A stretch of 64,000 nt of DNA from assembly GCA_016873515.1 (NCBI GenBank), contig VGXB01000001.1, forward strand, positions 62,001-126,000. Reading direction: 5' to 3'. The translations under genes were made by a program, and so were the position numbers. A model generated the notes under the pieces. It did not search any database and was not told the origin of the DNA. It was given only the letters and a program-made list of their open reading frames with translations. The stretch is from Nitrospira sp. GTDB lineage: Bacteria; Nitrospirota; Nitrospiria; Nitrospirales; Nitrospiraceae. Positions 37,314-46,301 of this stretch are shown one piece after another (the first letter of the stretch is position 1; every line of letters begins with the position of its first letter).

Positions 37314-38521
37314 CCGATGTGAAACAGCAGTTGGCCCTGATCCTGCGCGGCGTCGCCGAGGTGATCCATCCAATTGAGTTGGAAGCCAAACTGACCCGTT
37401 CGCTCAAAGCGCATCGTCCGTTGCGGATCAAGGCCGGATTTGACCCCACTGCGCCGGATCTGCATCTTGGCCATACGGTCCTGATCCACAAGTTGAAACA
37501 CTTCCAAGATCTCGGACATCAGGTTCTGTTTTTGATCGGCGATTTCACTGGAATGATCGGCGATCCGACGGGCGTCTCTGAGACGCGTAGAGCGTTGACG
37601 AAGGAACAAGTGCTGGAGAACGCCACAACGTACCAGCGGCAGATCTTCAAGATTCTCGATCCGGCAAAAACCACGATCGAGTTCAACAGCCGGTGGATGG
37701 GGCCGATGACGGCCGATGGGCTGATTCAGCTGGCCGCGCACTATCGTGTCGCGCGGATGATGGAGCGAGATGATTTTCAAAAGCGCTATCGCGATCAAAA
37801 GCCGATCAGTGTCCACGAGTTTCTCTATCCGTTGGTGCAAGGGTATGACTCGGTGGCAATGAAGGCAGACGTGGAACTGGGCGGGACCGATCAGAAGTTC
37901 AACCTACTGGTTGGGCGGGAACTTCAGCGCGACTACGGCCAAGAGTCGCAAGTGGTCATCACGATGCCCCTGTTGGAAGGCACCGACGGCGTGAAAAAGA
38001 TGAGCAAGAGCGTCGGGAACTACATCGCGCTCGAAGATAAACCCGGCGACATGTTCGGCAAGGTCATGTCGATCAGCGATACCCTCATGCTGCGCTACTA
38101 TGAATTGCTCACCACGGAAGATCTCGGACGCGTAAAGGCGCTGCACCCTATGGAGGCCAAGCAATCCCTGGCGGAGCTGATTGTGGTGCGCTACCATGGA
38201 CACGAGGCCGGACGAAAGGCACGGAGGGAATTCCAGCAGAAGTTTCAGAAACAGGAATTCCCGGATGAGCCGGATGTGCGGCTTGCTCTTGTCTCCTCGG
38301 ATCTTCGTGAGGGGCGGTCGATCAGTCTGGTGGATCTGCTTGCCAAGACTGAACTGGTTTCCAGTAAGAGCGAAGCACGTCGTCTGATCGCACAAGGCGG
38401 CGTCGAAATCGATGGGGAAAAGCAGAACGATGCCAATAGTGTTGTGACCTTGGTTCTCGGCCGGCAGTATCGTCTAAAAATCGGCCGCCGAAAATTCGCG
38501 ATTGTCGAGTTCAAACCTTGA
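37310..38521 (+). CDS. tyrS: Tyrosyl-tRNA synthetase
   Basis: Charges tRNA-Tyr with tyrosine. The 403-residue class I synthetase has HLGH near residues 52-55 (the HIGH motif), [30 protein letters not shown] and the KMSKS loop near residue 230. The last 60 residues form an S4 RNA-binding domain ([17 protein letters not shown]). It is of the longer TyrZ-like type. Followed by tRNA-Gly 60 bases downstream. Confidence 0.96.
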   Translation: MTDVKQQLALILRGVAEVIHPIELEAKLTRSLKAHRPLRIKAGFDPTAPDLHLGHTVLIHKLKHFQDLGHQVLFLIGDFTGMIGDPTGVSETRRALTKEQVLENATTYQRQIFKILDPAKTTIEFNSRWMGPMTADGLIQLAAHYRVARMMERDDFQKRYRDQKPISVHEFLYPLVQGYDSVAMKADVELGGTDQKFNLLVGRELQRDYGQESQVVITMPLLEGTDGVKKMSKSVGNYIALEDKPGDMFGKVMSISDTLMLRYYELLTTEDLGRVKALHPMEAKQSLAELIVVRYHGHEAGRKARREFQQKFQKQEFPDEPDVRLALVSSDLREGRSISLVDLLAKTELVSSKSEARRLIAQGGVEIDGEKQNDANSVVTLVLGRQYRLKIGRRKFAIVEFKP

Positions 38522-38580
38522 AGCGGGGAAGCGTTTTCTTGACTTGGCAGAGAGGCTCCGCGTAGGATGCCTCGCAGCGA

Positions 38581-38655
38581 GCGGGCGTAGCTCAGTGGTA
38601 GAGTCCTTGCTTCCCAAGCAAGTTGTCGTGGGTTCAAATCCCATCGCCCGCTCCA
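38581..38655 (+). tRNA. tRNA-Gly(CCC)
   Basis: A 75-base cloverleaf with encoded CCA. Acceptor GCGGGCG pairs with CGCCCGC, anticodon stem CTTGC/GCAAG encloses TTCCCAA, giving anticodon CCC for GGG codons. T-arm GTGGG-TTCAAAT-CCCAT is normal. The 3' half is repeated about 1.06 kb downstream (39680-39716). Confidence 0.96.
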
Positions 38656-38965
38656 ATATGTTCAATCTCTTCCGTGCCCGTCTCTTCTGAGCCCCCTTCG
38701 CTCTTTCCGGTTTTTGTCACGGTTCCATGTGAAACTGGCGCATTAGGCGTAGAAGCCCTTGCCTTGACACTCCTGCGCAATCGGCCTAGCCTTGCGAAAG
38801 TGAAGAAGAAGGGACGTACTGAGAACTAGGTTCTATTTGTGCCAATGGTTTTATTTCTCTTAAGACGATACCTGTCCGTCAAAGAAGGAGACGATACCCC
38901 CTTAATCGAAATAGGAAAGTGCCGTCCTCTGTAAGTTTTCTCCCCCTACGGAATCGGAGGCATTC

Positions 38966-39139
38966 ATGCATGTCCTCGGTAGATTCTGGAACGTCCGGCC
39001 TGCTCTTCTGACCATGCTGTTTACCACCCCACTGTTCGCCCATCCCGGAGGCCTAGCCTTGCTGCAGAATGCTGTTATGAGGGCATTGCATCCGGTTCTG
39101 AACAACTCGATCGCACCCTACTTCCAAGGAGGAATGTGA
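38966..39139 (+). CDS. Small membrane or exported protein
   Basis: A 57-residue protein preceded by GGAGG at good spacing. Residues 8-25 are hydrophobic (ALLTMLFTTPLFA) and could be a signal peptide cleaved before HPGG, or a membrane anchor. The end of the gene overlaps the next start within ATGTGATG, and an AAGGAGG for that gene lies inside this one, so the two are coupled. No family recognised. It lies inside the segment between tRNA-Gly and its 3' repeat. Confidence 0.6.
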   Translation: MHVLGRFWNVRPALLTMLFTTPLFAHPGGLALLQNAVMRALHPVLNNSIAPYFQGGM

Positions 39140-39363
39140 TGAGATACCTGTACGCTCTGCTGCTTGGCCTCGCAGTCTGGGGGCCCGCGTTTGCAAACGC
39201 GGAAGGAGCCGGAGGGAGCTATCGCGGCATCGCCTCGTTGTATTACACGCTCATGTGGGGCATCTTGTGTTACGGTTTGTACGATACCTTCGGCAAGACG
39301 GCCTTCTACGTGGGAGCCCCGATCCTGGCAGTGATCACCTACTTGATGCTGCCTCCTGGATAA
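39139..39363 (+). CDS. Small membrane protein with signal sequence
   Basis: A 74-residue protein with an N-terminal signal-like segment (YLYALLLGLAVWGPAFANA) and a second hydrophobic region (FYVGAPILAVITYLMLPPG). GTG at 39136 is an alternative start, one codon earlier. Translation is coupled to the preceding small gene. I do not recognise it; a small envelope protein is the most that can be said. Confidence 0.65.
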   Translation: MRYLYALLLGLAVWGPAFANAEGAGGSYRGIASLYYTLMWGILCYGLYDTFGKTAFYVGAPILAVITYLMLPPG

Positions 39364-39505
39364 GACTGCCCAACCGAATCGAAACATGCCCAGCAAGGGC
39401 GAAGTGGAAATGGCTAGTCGTCGGGTTCCCTAAATTGGCCCCCGCCTGCCGACAACAGGCCGGGGGGGGCGTTTCCCCATAGAGCAGCGTGAAGCAAGGC
39501 GATTT

Positions 39506-39557
39506 CCGGTTTCTGTCACGGTTCGGCTTTCGGTTTCCAGTTTTTGTCACGGTTGCC
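39506..39557 (+). repeat. Short repeats with core TGTCACGGTT
   Basis: Two near copies of CGGTTTCTGTCACGGTT/CAGTTTTTGTCACGGTT lie at 39507-39523 and 39539-39554, and a third at 38708-38724 just after tRNA-Gly. All three are in the segment bounded by the tRNA repeat. Function unknown. Confidence 0.6.
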
Positions 39558-39679
39558 CGCATGTCTCGCGGTATCGTCCCGTATCTTGCTGCCCCTCGAA
39601 CTCGGTGGTAATGTTCGCCTTCTGTGACGTGCTGTGTCGTGGCGTATCGTGAGGTAGAAATAGGGCAGAGCCTTTTCAC

Positions 39680-39716
39680 GCAAGTTGTCGTGGGTTCAAA
39701 TCCCGCCGCCCACTCC
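39680..39716 (+). repeat. Copy of the tRNA-Gly 3' end (att-like repeat)
   Basis: Twenty-five bases (39680-39704) are identical to 38618-38642 of tRNA-Gly, and the next 12 are nearly so, ending at the acceptor. The 5' half of a tRNA is not intact upstream. Direct repeats of a tRNA 3' end are the usual footprint of site-specific integration at a tRNA gene. Confidence 0.8.
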
Positions 39717-39936
39717 CTACCACACGTCGTGTAACCCGGCGGCTCATCCAGCGAAGCTGCGCATCATAGTTGCTGCCGGATCAATCCCACCAGTGATTCT
39801 TCGTACCTGGCTGATCCTGGGACCGTTGAACCCGCGCTAGGGGCGTACCACCTACTGTCCGCGAGCATGCATCATCGCGCCCGCCACAGCATCCTGGTGG
39901 AGCATTGAACGTTCGTGTTGGGAACGGAGAGTCGTC

Positions 39937-40128
39937 TCAGACCGCTTTCTTGACTAACCCTGACCGCAGGCAGCGGGTGCAGACGCGAATGCGCTTGTGG
40001 CTTTTCCCCACCAGGGCACGCACGGTTTGGATATTCGGATTGAACACCCGCCGAGTTTTGTTGTTGGCATGGCTGACGTTGTTCCCGGAGGTCGGCTTCT
40101 TTTGACAGAGTTCACACTGAAGTGCCAC
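39937..40128 (-). CDS. rpmB: 50S ribosomal protein L28
   Basis: A 63-residue basic ribosomal protein: [36 protein letters not shown] and [14 protein letters not shown] follow bacterial L28, and its two CxxC pairs suggest the zinc-binding C+ form. The start is GTG with an AAGGAG eight bases upstream. Alone on the minus strand. Confidence 0.95.
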   Translation of the reverse strand: MALQCELCQKKPTSGNNVSHANNKTRRVFNPNIQTVRALVGKSHKRIRVCTRCLRSGLVKKAV

Positions 40129-40299
40129 GGCTCGTACTCCTTCTCGTCTAAATCAAATCTCACAGAGCACCCGATGCTACCACGGGCTGGCAACCCTTGA
40201 CAAGCGAAACGATTGACGGTGGGCCCAGGCAAGAAAGGGGAACACTCAGAGATTCCCTAATGAGCCGGACTTGACAAACTTCGTGCTGCTCTCCTATTG

Positions 40300-40575
40300 T
40301 GCCCTCCACATTGTAATTCCAGGATAAGGGAAGAGGGTGCAATTCCCTCGCGGTCCCGCCGCTGTCAATGGGGACGAAACCCGGTAGGCCACTGTCTTGA
40401 AGCGTGAAAGGTGAAGCGTAAAACGTACGGAGTGTAGGGCGCACTTGTACGTTTCACGTGTAACAGTTCACGTCGAGGATGGGAAGGCGCGGGGAGTAGG
40501 GTGAACCATGAGCCAGAAAACCTGCCTGGAGCTTTGACCATCGTTCCCTCGAGGGCTGGGGAACAGGTGAGGATG
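40300..40575 (+). ncRNA. Cobalamin riboswitch upstream of btuFCD
   Basis: The adenosylcobalamin riboswitch core is visible: GGGTGCAATTCCCTCGCGGT, then CCCGCCGCTGT, GGGGACGAAACC and GGCCACTGT, and finally the B12 box (40510-40526, GAGCCAGAAAACCTGCC). A variable arm between the last two contains an inverted repeat of CGTGAAA-type units (40399-40428 with 40447-40472). It would sense corrinoid and act on the terminator that follows. The exact ends are approximate. Confidence 0.92.
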
Positions 40576-40588
40576 AAGAAGCGGGTGC

Positions 40589-40627
40589 AATCCTCAAGGA
40601 CTGTCTCAGCCCTTGGGGATTTTTTAT
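40589..40627 (+). terminator. Riboswitch-controlled terminator before btuF
   Basis: An 11-bp stem (AATCCTCAAGG with CCTTGGGGATT, one G-T pair) is followed by a T run (40620-40626). Located between the B12 box and btuF, it suggests that ligand binding ends transcription of the uptake genes. Confidence 0.85.
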
Positions 40628-40637
40628 TTCTATTGCG

Positions 40638-41636
40638 TTGCCAAAGGTATTCTGCGGAGTTTGGGCCACAGGTTTGGTAGCCTTGTGGTTAGCTGCGGTG
40701 CCATCTTCCGATGCGTGTGCTCAAGAGGAGTGTGGAACGATGAAGCGGCGGCAGCAAGGCATTCTGACCGGCATGCCGTTTATGACGCATGTATCGGTAC
40801 GTTCGTTCGTGGACGATACTGGGCGAAAGCTGTCGCTCGCGAAGACGCCGGTCCGCATTGTATCGCTGGCACCCAGTATCACGGAAATGTTGTTTGCGAT
40901 CGGAGCCGGCGCTCAAGTCGCCGGCGTCACGCAATTTTGTGATTTTCCTCCTGACGTCTCAACGAAACCCAAAATCGGCTACGCGAATCCGAATCTGGAA
41001 TCGCTGGTCGCGCTGCAACCGGATTTGGTTCTGGCGCCGAAAGAATTTCTCAAGTCGGACCTGCTTGCGTCGCTCGACAATCTGCGTATTCCGCTCTTCA
41101 TCTTCTCCGGCCAGACGGTTGAGGATATTTTCTCGCACATTCAGTTGATCGGCCGAATGACCGACCACCAGGCCGAGGCAGCCGCGCTGGCGGTGGAGAT
41201 GCGGAGGCAGATCGCCACCGTCACGCAACGGGTGCAAGGGCAGCCGCCGGTGCGGGTGCTCTATGTCTTGAACAGTCAGCCGCTGATCACAGTGGGGCCC
41301 GGCAGTTTCATCGATCAGCTCATTGGGCTCGCCGGCGGCCTCAATGTCGCAGCCCCAAGCGCTGTGCCCTACCCTCGCTTGAGTATGGAAACCGTGCTGG
41401 CGGAAGACCCGGAAGTGTTGATGTTTCCGGTGGGGCCGGCCGAAGGAATATCTGAAAGTGAGCAGCAGGCCTGGTGGCAGTGGTCCAGCCTGTCGGCGAT
41501 CAAACACGCGCGGACCCATCAAATTCCGGCGGATCTGCTGAATCGCCCGGGGCCGAGAATCGGTCAGGCGTTGGAGCACCTGGCGACCCTTCTGCATCCA
41601 TCCCGTTCCAGATCGGCTCTGAGCGGGAGGCCGTGA
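40638..41636 (+). CDS. btuF: Cobalamin ABC transporter substrate-binding protein
   Basis: Periplasmic binding protein of the BtuF/FecB class. Conserved segments are RIVSLAPSITEMLFAIGAG, GVTQFCDFPPDV, LVALQPDLVLAP and ITVGPGSFIDQLIGLAGG. Read from the TTG at 40638 it has a signal peptide (GVWATGLVALWLAAVPSSDA), but no ribosome binding site; the ATG at 40741 has a good AGGAG but would give no signal peptide. I keep the upstream start with doubt. The cobalamin riboswitch ahead and the btuC/btuD genes behind make cobalamin or cobinamide the likely ligand. Confidence 0.9.
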   Translation: MPKVFCGVWATGLVALWLAAVPSSDACAQEECGTMKRRQQGILTGMPFMTHVSVRSFVDDTGRKLSLAKTPVRIVSLAPSITEMLFAIGAGAQVAGVTQFCDFPPDVSTKPKIGYANPNLESLVALQPDLVLAPKEFLKSDLLASLDNLRIPLFIFSGQTVEDIFSHIQLIGRMTDHQAEAAALAVEMRRQIATVTQRVQGQPPVRVLYVLNSQPLITVGPGSFIDQLIGLAGGLNVAAPSAVPYPRLSMETVLAEDPEVLMFPVGPAEGISESEQQAWWQWSSLSAIKHARTHQIPADLLNRPGPRIGQALEHLATLLHPSRSRSALSGRP

Positions 41637-41639
41637 CCC

Positions 41640-42782
41640 ATGCCCAATGGACAGGCCGCTCCTCTTTCTTCGACTGCAAGCGGAGGGTCTCTCTCTGACT
41701 CGGCTGTGCAGTCCGCTGTGGTCGGATGGGCCAGGTCCGGTGCGATCTTAACGAGCCGCCGGCGATGGCTTGTGCTGATTGGGTTGCTGGTGGCTTCTGT
41801 CGTCGTGATGTGCTTCTGCAGCGGGTTTGGCGCGGCGAAGCTATCGAGCCGCGATCTACTGGCGGCGATTGGGTCACTATTGACTACCGGCCGCATCGAC
41901 GGTGCCGTGGACGACACGGTGGGTGCCATTCTGTTTCAGGTGAGGCTGCCGCGCGTGCTGATGGGCTTTCTCGTCGGCGGCACGTTGGCGATCGTGGGGG
42001 CCACGCTGCAAGCGCTCCTGCGCAACGCATTGGCCGATCCCTATGTCCTGGGCGTGTCGAGTGGGGCAGCGTTAGGGGTGGCCCTGGCGATGCTGCTGGG
42101 TATGGGAACGATATGGGTGGTGGTGCCGGTATTACCCTTGTGGGGATTTGCCGGCGGTGTGACAGCGTTGATGCTTATTTATCGGTTGGCGCAATCGCAT
42201 GGCCACTTGCCGATTCACAGCCTGTTGCTGGCCGGAGTGATTCTCAATGCCATGCTCACGGCGGTAATTATGTTCATCACCTCTATCATGGACCCGGCCC
42301 GTTCCACCGGGCTCATCATGTGGCTTATGGGGTCGTTGACGCCTCCGAGTTGGGTCAACTTGATCGGCATCGCGCTCTATGTGACGGCCGGTACGCTGGT
42401 GTTGCTGTATCAAGCACCGGCGTTGAATGTCCTGACACAGGGTGAAGACACGGCACGGTCGTTGGGGATCAATACGGAAGGGCTCAAGCGGCGGCTGTAC
42501 GTGCTGACAGCCTTATTGACGGGAGCGGTCGTAGCCGTCAGCGGCATGATCGGATTTATCGGCATGGTCATTCCCCACGCCGTGCGGATGGCCATTGGCT
42601 CGGATCACCGGCTGCTGATGCCGGCTTCAGCCTTCGTGGGCGGCATGTTCTTGGTTTTGTCGGATACGGTGGCACGGACGGCCTTCGCGCCGGCGGAAAT
42701 ACCCGTCGGCGTGGTGACGGCGCTGGCCGGAGGCCCAGTTTTTCTTTATCTCTTATTATGGCGAAAAGATCGGATGACATAG
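41640..42782 (+). CDS. btuC: Cobalamin ABC transporter permease
   Basis: A 380-residue FecCD-family inner-membrane permease with about ten helices. QVRLPRVLMGFLVGGTLAIV, GATLQALLRNALADPYVLGV and GFIGMVIPHAVRMAIGSDHR are signatures of the family. It starts 3 bases after btuF and has an unusually long N-terminal tail of about 40 residues before the first helix. Works as a dimer with BtuD. Confidence 0.93.
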   Translation: MPNGQAAPLSSTASGGSLSDSAVQSAVVGWARSGAILTSRRRWLVLIGLLVASVVVMCFCSGFGAAKLSSRDLLAAIGSLLTTGRIDGAVDDTVGAILFQVRLPRVLMGFLVGGTLAIVGATLQALLRNALADPYVLGVSSGAALGVALAMLLGMGTIWVVVPVLPLWGFAGGVTALMLIYRLAQSHGHLPIHSLLLAGVILNAMLTAVIMFITSIMDPARSTGLIMWLMGSLTPPSWVNLIGIALYVTAGTLVLLYQAPALNVLTQGEDTARSLGINTEGLKRRLYVLTALLTGAVVAVSGMIGFIGMVIPHAVRMAIGSDHRLLMPASAFVGGMFLVLSDTVARTAFAPAEIPVGVVTALAGGPVFLYLLLWRKDRMT

Positions 42783-43646
42783 ATGCCGACGCCGCTACGA
42801 TCTGAATCGGACACCGCATACATGCCAACGGATTCAGCACTCACTGCTGAAGAGATCTCCTTCCGCTACAGCCCGTTCCAGTCCGGCCGTCCATGGACAA
42901 TCGAGCAGGCCACTTTCAGCGTTGCGCCCGGACAAGTGCTGGGAATTGTCGGACCGAATGGGTCGGGTAAGTCCTCGATGCTGAAATTGCTGGCCGGGCT
43001 GTTGCGTCCTGAATCCGGAACCATTCGGCTGACTGGACGGGCCCTCAAGGATCTGACCGCACTCGAGATCGCTAAGACTCTGGCCATGGTTCCGCAGGAA
43101 CAGGCTTTGGTGTTTCCCTTCACTGTTGCAGAGACGGTATTGATGGGCCGGTTTCCCCATCGGCAGACCGGGTGGTGGAGTGCGGAGATGGGGGTTGAGC
43201 GAGGGGAGGATCTTGTGGCGGCGCACCAAGCGATGGCTGAGACCGATGTGCTCGATCTGGCCGATCGGCTTGTATCGGAATTGTCCGGTGGAGAACGACA
43301 GCGCGTCATGATTGCGCGGGCCCTGGCGCAGGCGCCGCGCATCCTGTTGCTCGATGAGCCGACGGCGTTTCTCGATCTCAATCATCAGGTCGAGCTGTGT
43401 GCGTTAATTCAGCGGTTGGCGAAAGAGCGATCACTGACGGTTGTGCTGGTGTCGCACGATTTGAACGTGGCGAGCCTGCTCTGCGATCGTCTCCTGATGG
43501 TGAAGGATGGAAAGATTTGTGCGCAAGGGACGCCGGTTGAGACCATTCGCCCGGAGGTATTACGGGCCGTCTACGGATGCGCTGTCGTGGTCGATGCTCA
43601 TCCGCAGCGCGGTGTGCCACGGGTCACGCTAGGCGTCATGCAATGA
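42783..43646 (+). CDS. btuD: Cobalamin ABC transporter ATPase
   Basis: A 287-residue ATPase with Walker A IVGPNGSGKSSMLKLLAG, signature LSGGERQRVMIARALAQAP and Walker B ILLLDEPTAFLD, then VSHDLNVASLLCDR. The ATG directly follows the btuC stop; a second ATG at 42822 would remove a 13-residue tail and may be the real start. Completes the btuFCD importer. Confidence 0.93.
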   Translation: MPTPLRSESDTAYMPTDSALTAEEISFRYSPFQSGRPWTIEQATFSVAPGQVLGIVGPNGSGKSSMLKLLAGLLRPESGTIRLTGRALKDLTALEIAKTLAMVPQEQALVFPFTVAETVLMGRFPHRQTGWWSAEMGVERGEDLVAAHQAMAETDVLDLADRLVSELSGGERQRVMIARALAQAPRILLLDEPTAFLDLNHQVELCALIQRLAKERSLTVVLVSHDLNVASLLCDRLLMVKDGKICAQGTPVETIRPEVLRAVYGCAVVVDAHPQRGVPRVTLGVMQ

Positions 43647-43734
43647 ATCAGGCTCGGCGGCGAAGTCCCCAGCTGCTGGTCTATGTGCGCGACAGGGGAT
43701 GATTTCAATCAGGAGAAACTCGAATGTAGGAGAA

Positions 43735-43980
43735 GCACTGCCGGTGACGGGGAAGATGGTGCAAGTCCATCACGGTGCCGCCACTGTAAGCGGGGAGTGT
43801 TCTTCAAGGTAGGCCACTGCTTGGACGTGATTCGTCAACCGTCAAGCGTCAATCGTAAACAGGATGCCGGACATACCACGGATTCTGCGATTGACCAATG
43901 ACGAATGGCGAATGACGAAGATCGGGAAGGCGGAAGAACGCGGCGATCCGTAAGTCAGGAGACCCAACCGACGGGAACCA
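43735..43980 (+). ncRNA. Cobalamin riboswitch upstream of btuB
   Basis: Second copy of the class: GGGGAAGATGGTGCAAGTCC, GGTGCCGCCACTGTAAGC, GTAGGCCACTGC and a B12 box AAGTCAGGAGACC near 43951-43965. The peripheral arm is built from reiterated short units (CGTCAA at 43830-43855 and GACGAAT at 43888-43920) that are roughly inverted copies. No T-run terminator follows; the signal probably acts on translation of btuB. Confidence 0.92.
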
Positions 43981-43986
43981 ATCGCA

Positions 43987-44003
43987 CCCTTCGAGTCAAA
44001 GGG
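43987..44003 (+). promoter_or_regulatory. Hairpin covering the btuB ribosome binding site
   Basis: CCCTT (43987-43991) can pair with AAGGG (43999-44003), the start of the AAGGGAGA Shine-Dalgarno of btuB. This would let the riboswitch control translation initiation. Confidence 0.55.
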
Positions 44004-44011
44004 AGATCGTT

Positions 44012-46063
44012 ATGCATCGTGTGTACCGGTGTTGGGTATTTGTTTGTGCCGTCAGTATCTTCGCTGCGTGTGTGCAGTGCGCTCATCCAGCCGCATTTGC
44101 TCAAGATATCGCCAAGGCTGATCAACAGCAGACCGTCGAGACCCCTGAGGTCGTCGTGAGCGCGACGAAAACCCCCGTATTGGCTAAGCAAGCCAGCAGT
44201 GCTGTCGAGATCATCACGGGCGAGGAATTGGAGAAAAGGAAAATCAAATCCGTTATCGACGGGTTGCGCCTGTCGTCAGGTGTCTTTGCCACGTCAAGCG
44301 GTGGACCCGGTGCGACTGCCAACGTGAAGATGCGCGGGGCCTTCGCGCGGCATACGCTGGTTATGATCGATGGCGTCATCGTGAACAGTCCCACGACCGG
44401 TGATTATGATTTTGCCAATCTCACGGCGGAAAATATCGATCGCATCGAGATTCTTCGTGGGGCCCAGAGTATGCTCTACGGTTCCGATGCCATCGGTGGC
44501 GTGATCAACATTTTTACCAAGAAGGGAACCAGCAAGCCGACGGTCGGTGCGTTCATGGAGTATGGCTCGTTCGCGACATTTCGCGAAGGAGGAAATATTT
44601 CAGGAGCCAAAGGTCCATTGGACTTTTCAGTTTCGGCATCGCGCTGGGATACCAGTAACTTCTCCGCGATCAATTATCGCCGAGGCGCATTTGAAGGAGA
44701 CGGCTTCCACAATACACAGGTTTCGGCAAAAGTGGGCGCGGCACTCCCCAACGATGGTCGCGTAGAGTTCAATATGCGCTGGTACGATTCTCGAACCAGC
44801 TTCGACGGCTTCGCGGACAGCGGCGCGCCGGCGGACATCTTCGGGGGTCGACACACAAATCGCAATCTTATTCTCAACGGCGCATGGACGCAGCCGTTGA
44901 CGACATGGTGGACTACGAAACTCACGTTGTCCCAGGCCAACGAACGTTTGCGGAGTAACAGTGGAAATGCCGGCTTTAATCTGAGCACGCGGCAGTTCAT
45001 TCAGGCCAATCCGAATTCTTGCTGGGATGACACGTGTTTCACCTCATTTTCCACCGATCTTGAAATCCTCAATCGACGTTTGGAGTGGCAGAATGACTTT
45101 CGCGTCGGAGAGGTATTGCTGCTGACAGCGGGGTATCAATTGAGAAGGGAAGCAGGTGATAATCCTAGTGCATTTGGAGGAGCACAGCCGGCTCGTACCA
45201 TTTCGTCGAATGCCGGATTCGTTCAGGGACAGGTCAACTTGTGGGATCGCCTGTTCTTTACGGCAGGGGGGCGCCATGACCAGTACAATGCCTTTGAAGA
45301 CGCCACGACCTATCGCGTGACAGGGGGATATCACATCAAGGAAACTGAGACCAGGTTCAGAGGAAGTTACGCCACTGGGTTCAAAGCTCCGACGCTGAAC
45401 GATCTGTATTATGAAGGGTTCGGCAATCCTAATCTGAAGCCTGAGAAAAGTCTCAGTATGGATCTTGGAGTCGAACAGGCTCTTTTCAATGGACGGCTGC
45501 AACTCACTGCGGGCTATTTTTGGAATCGGTTTCAGAACTTGATTCAGTTTACTTCTAGTTCCCCACCATGTCCGCCAACGGCCTTTTTGGGGTACTGCCC
45601 AATTAATGTTGCGGATGCTAAAACACAGGGATGGGAGTTCGGGTTCAAAGTGGAACTCCTCAAAGGGCTGGAGGTGCGGGGTCAGTACACCCACACGCTA
45701 ACGCGCGCGTTTGATACGGCGGCGTTACCGGTTCGATTGGGGGGAGATAAACGACTTCCTCGTTGGCCAGTTGATCAGGCGAGTGTCGGGCTTAGTTATC
45801 AGCCGCTGGATTCTGTGCGGCTCTCCATCGATTATCGGTTCGTGGGAGCGAGGCAGAACACATTGTCCAATTCGCGGAGTCAACAGCTCGGAGTTTTCAA
45901 CCTCGTCAATCTTTCGGCCTCGTATGACGTGACTAAGAATTGGCAGACGTACGTGCGTGTTGATAATCTCTTCAATGAGAAATATGAGGAGGTTACCTTC
46001 TACGGCACCCCGTCACGTTCAGTGTTCGGGGGGGTGCGGATGAACTACGACATACCGCTCTGA
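44012..46063 (+). CDS. btuB: TonB-dependent cobalamin receptor
   Basis: A 683-residue outer-membrane receptor. A signal peptide (about 1-30) is followed by a TonB-box-like segment (ETPEVVVSATKTP) and the plug domain (SGVFATSSGGPGATANVKMR, MIDGVIVNSPTTGDYDFANL, RIEILRGAQSMLYGSDAIGG). The barrel ends in VFGGVRMNYDIPL with RVDNLFNEKYEEV before it. Its own cobalamin riboswitch and the surrounding genes identify corrinoid as the ligand; energised import from TonB-ExbBD is required, which is not encoded here. Confidence 0.92.
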   Translation: MHRVYRCWVFVCAVSIFAACVQCAHPAAFAQDIAKADQQQTVETPEVVVSATKTPVLAKQASSAVEIITGEELEKRKIKSVIDGLRLSSGVFATSSGGPGATANVKMRGAFARHTLVMIDGVIVNSPTTGDYDFANLTAENIDRIEILRGAQSMLYGSDAIGGVINIFTKKGTSKPTVGAFMEYGSFATFREGGNISGAKGPLDFSVSASRWDTSNFSAINYRRGAFEGDGFHNTQVSAKVGAALPNDGRVEFNMRWYDSRTSFDGFADSGAPADIFGGRHTNRNLILNGAWTQPLTTWWTTKLTLSQANERLRSNSGNAGFNLSTRQFIQANPNSCWDDTCFTSFSTDLEILNRRLEWQNDFRVGEVLLLTAGYQLRREAGDNPSAFGGAQPARTISSNAGFVQGQVNLWDRLFFTAGGRHDQYNAFEDATTYRVTGGYHIKETETRFRGSYATGFKAPTLNDLYYEGFGNPNLKPEKSLSMDLGVEQALFNGRLQLTAGYFWNRFQNLIQFTSSSPPCPPTAFLGYCPINVADAKTQGWEFGFKVELLKGLEVRGQYTHTLTRAFDTAALPVRLGGDKRLPRWPVDQASVGLSYQPLDSVRLSIDYRFVGARQNTLSNSRSQQLGVFNLVNLSASYDVTKNWQTYVRVDNLFNEKYEEVTFYGTPSRSVFGGVRMNYDIPL

Positions 46064-46074
46064 GGGGGAGCAGC

Positions 46075-46287
46075 ATGCGGGGATCCGCTCAGAAGATCTG
46101 CGAGCAGTGCGGCCAGGCCTTTGAGTGCGTGGGATACCAGTGTTGGTGTGGTCAGGCTGGAATTACTGAGTCCCAGATGGATTGGATTGCCGCACGGTAT
46201 AAGGATTGTCTGTGTCAGACCTGTCTGGAGCAAGTTGCAATGGGTAACCTGGGGCCACAGTCGCTGCTGCCGATTCACCCCCTTTAA
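46075..46287 (+). CDS. Cysteine-rich CWC-type small protein
   Basis: A 70-residue protein with ten or so cysteines/aromatics in the order ICEQCGQAFECVGYQCWCGQ and DCLCQTCLEQ, matching the small cysteine-rich CWC family of unknown function. The cysteines probably bind zinc. It starts 11 bases after btuB and precedes bluB, so it is in the cobalamin operon, where a metal-related role such as cobalt handling would be pure speculation. Confidence 0.8.
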   Translation: MRGSAQKICEQCGQAFECVGYQCWCGQAGITESQMDWIAARYKDCLCQTCLEQVAMGNLGPQSLLPIHPL

Positions 46288-46301
46288 GCTGAGTGGATGG
46301 G

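Noticed and set aside
38502-38690. 62-codon frame crossing tRNA-Gly
   Set aside because: It runs through a well-formed tRNA gene and overlaps tyrS, so it is not a real coding sequence.
39506-39557. Possible CRISPR-like repeats
   Set aside because: Only three short imperfect copies with uneven spacing and no cas genes; not a CRISPR array.
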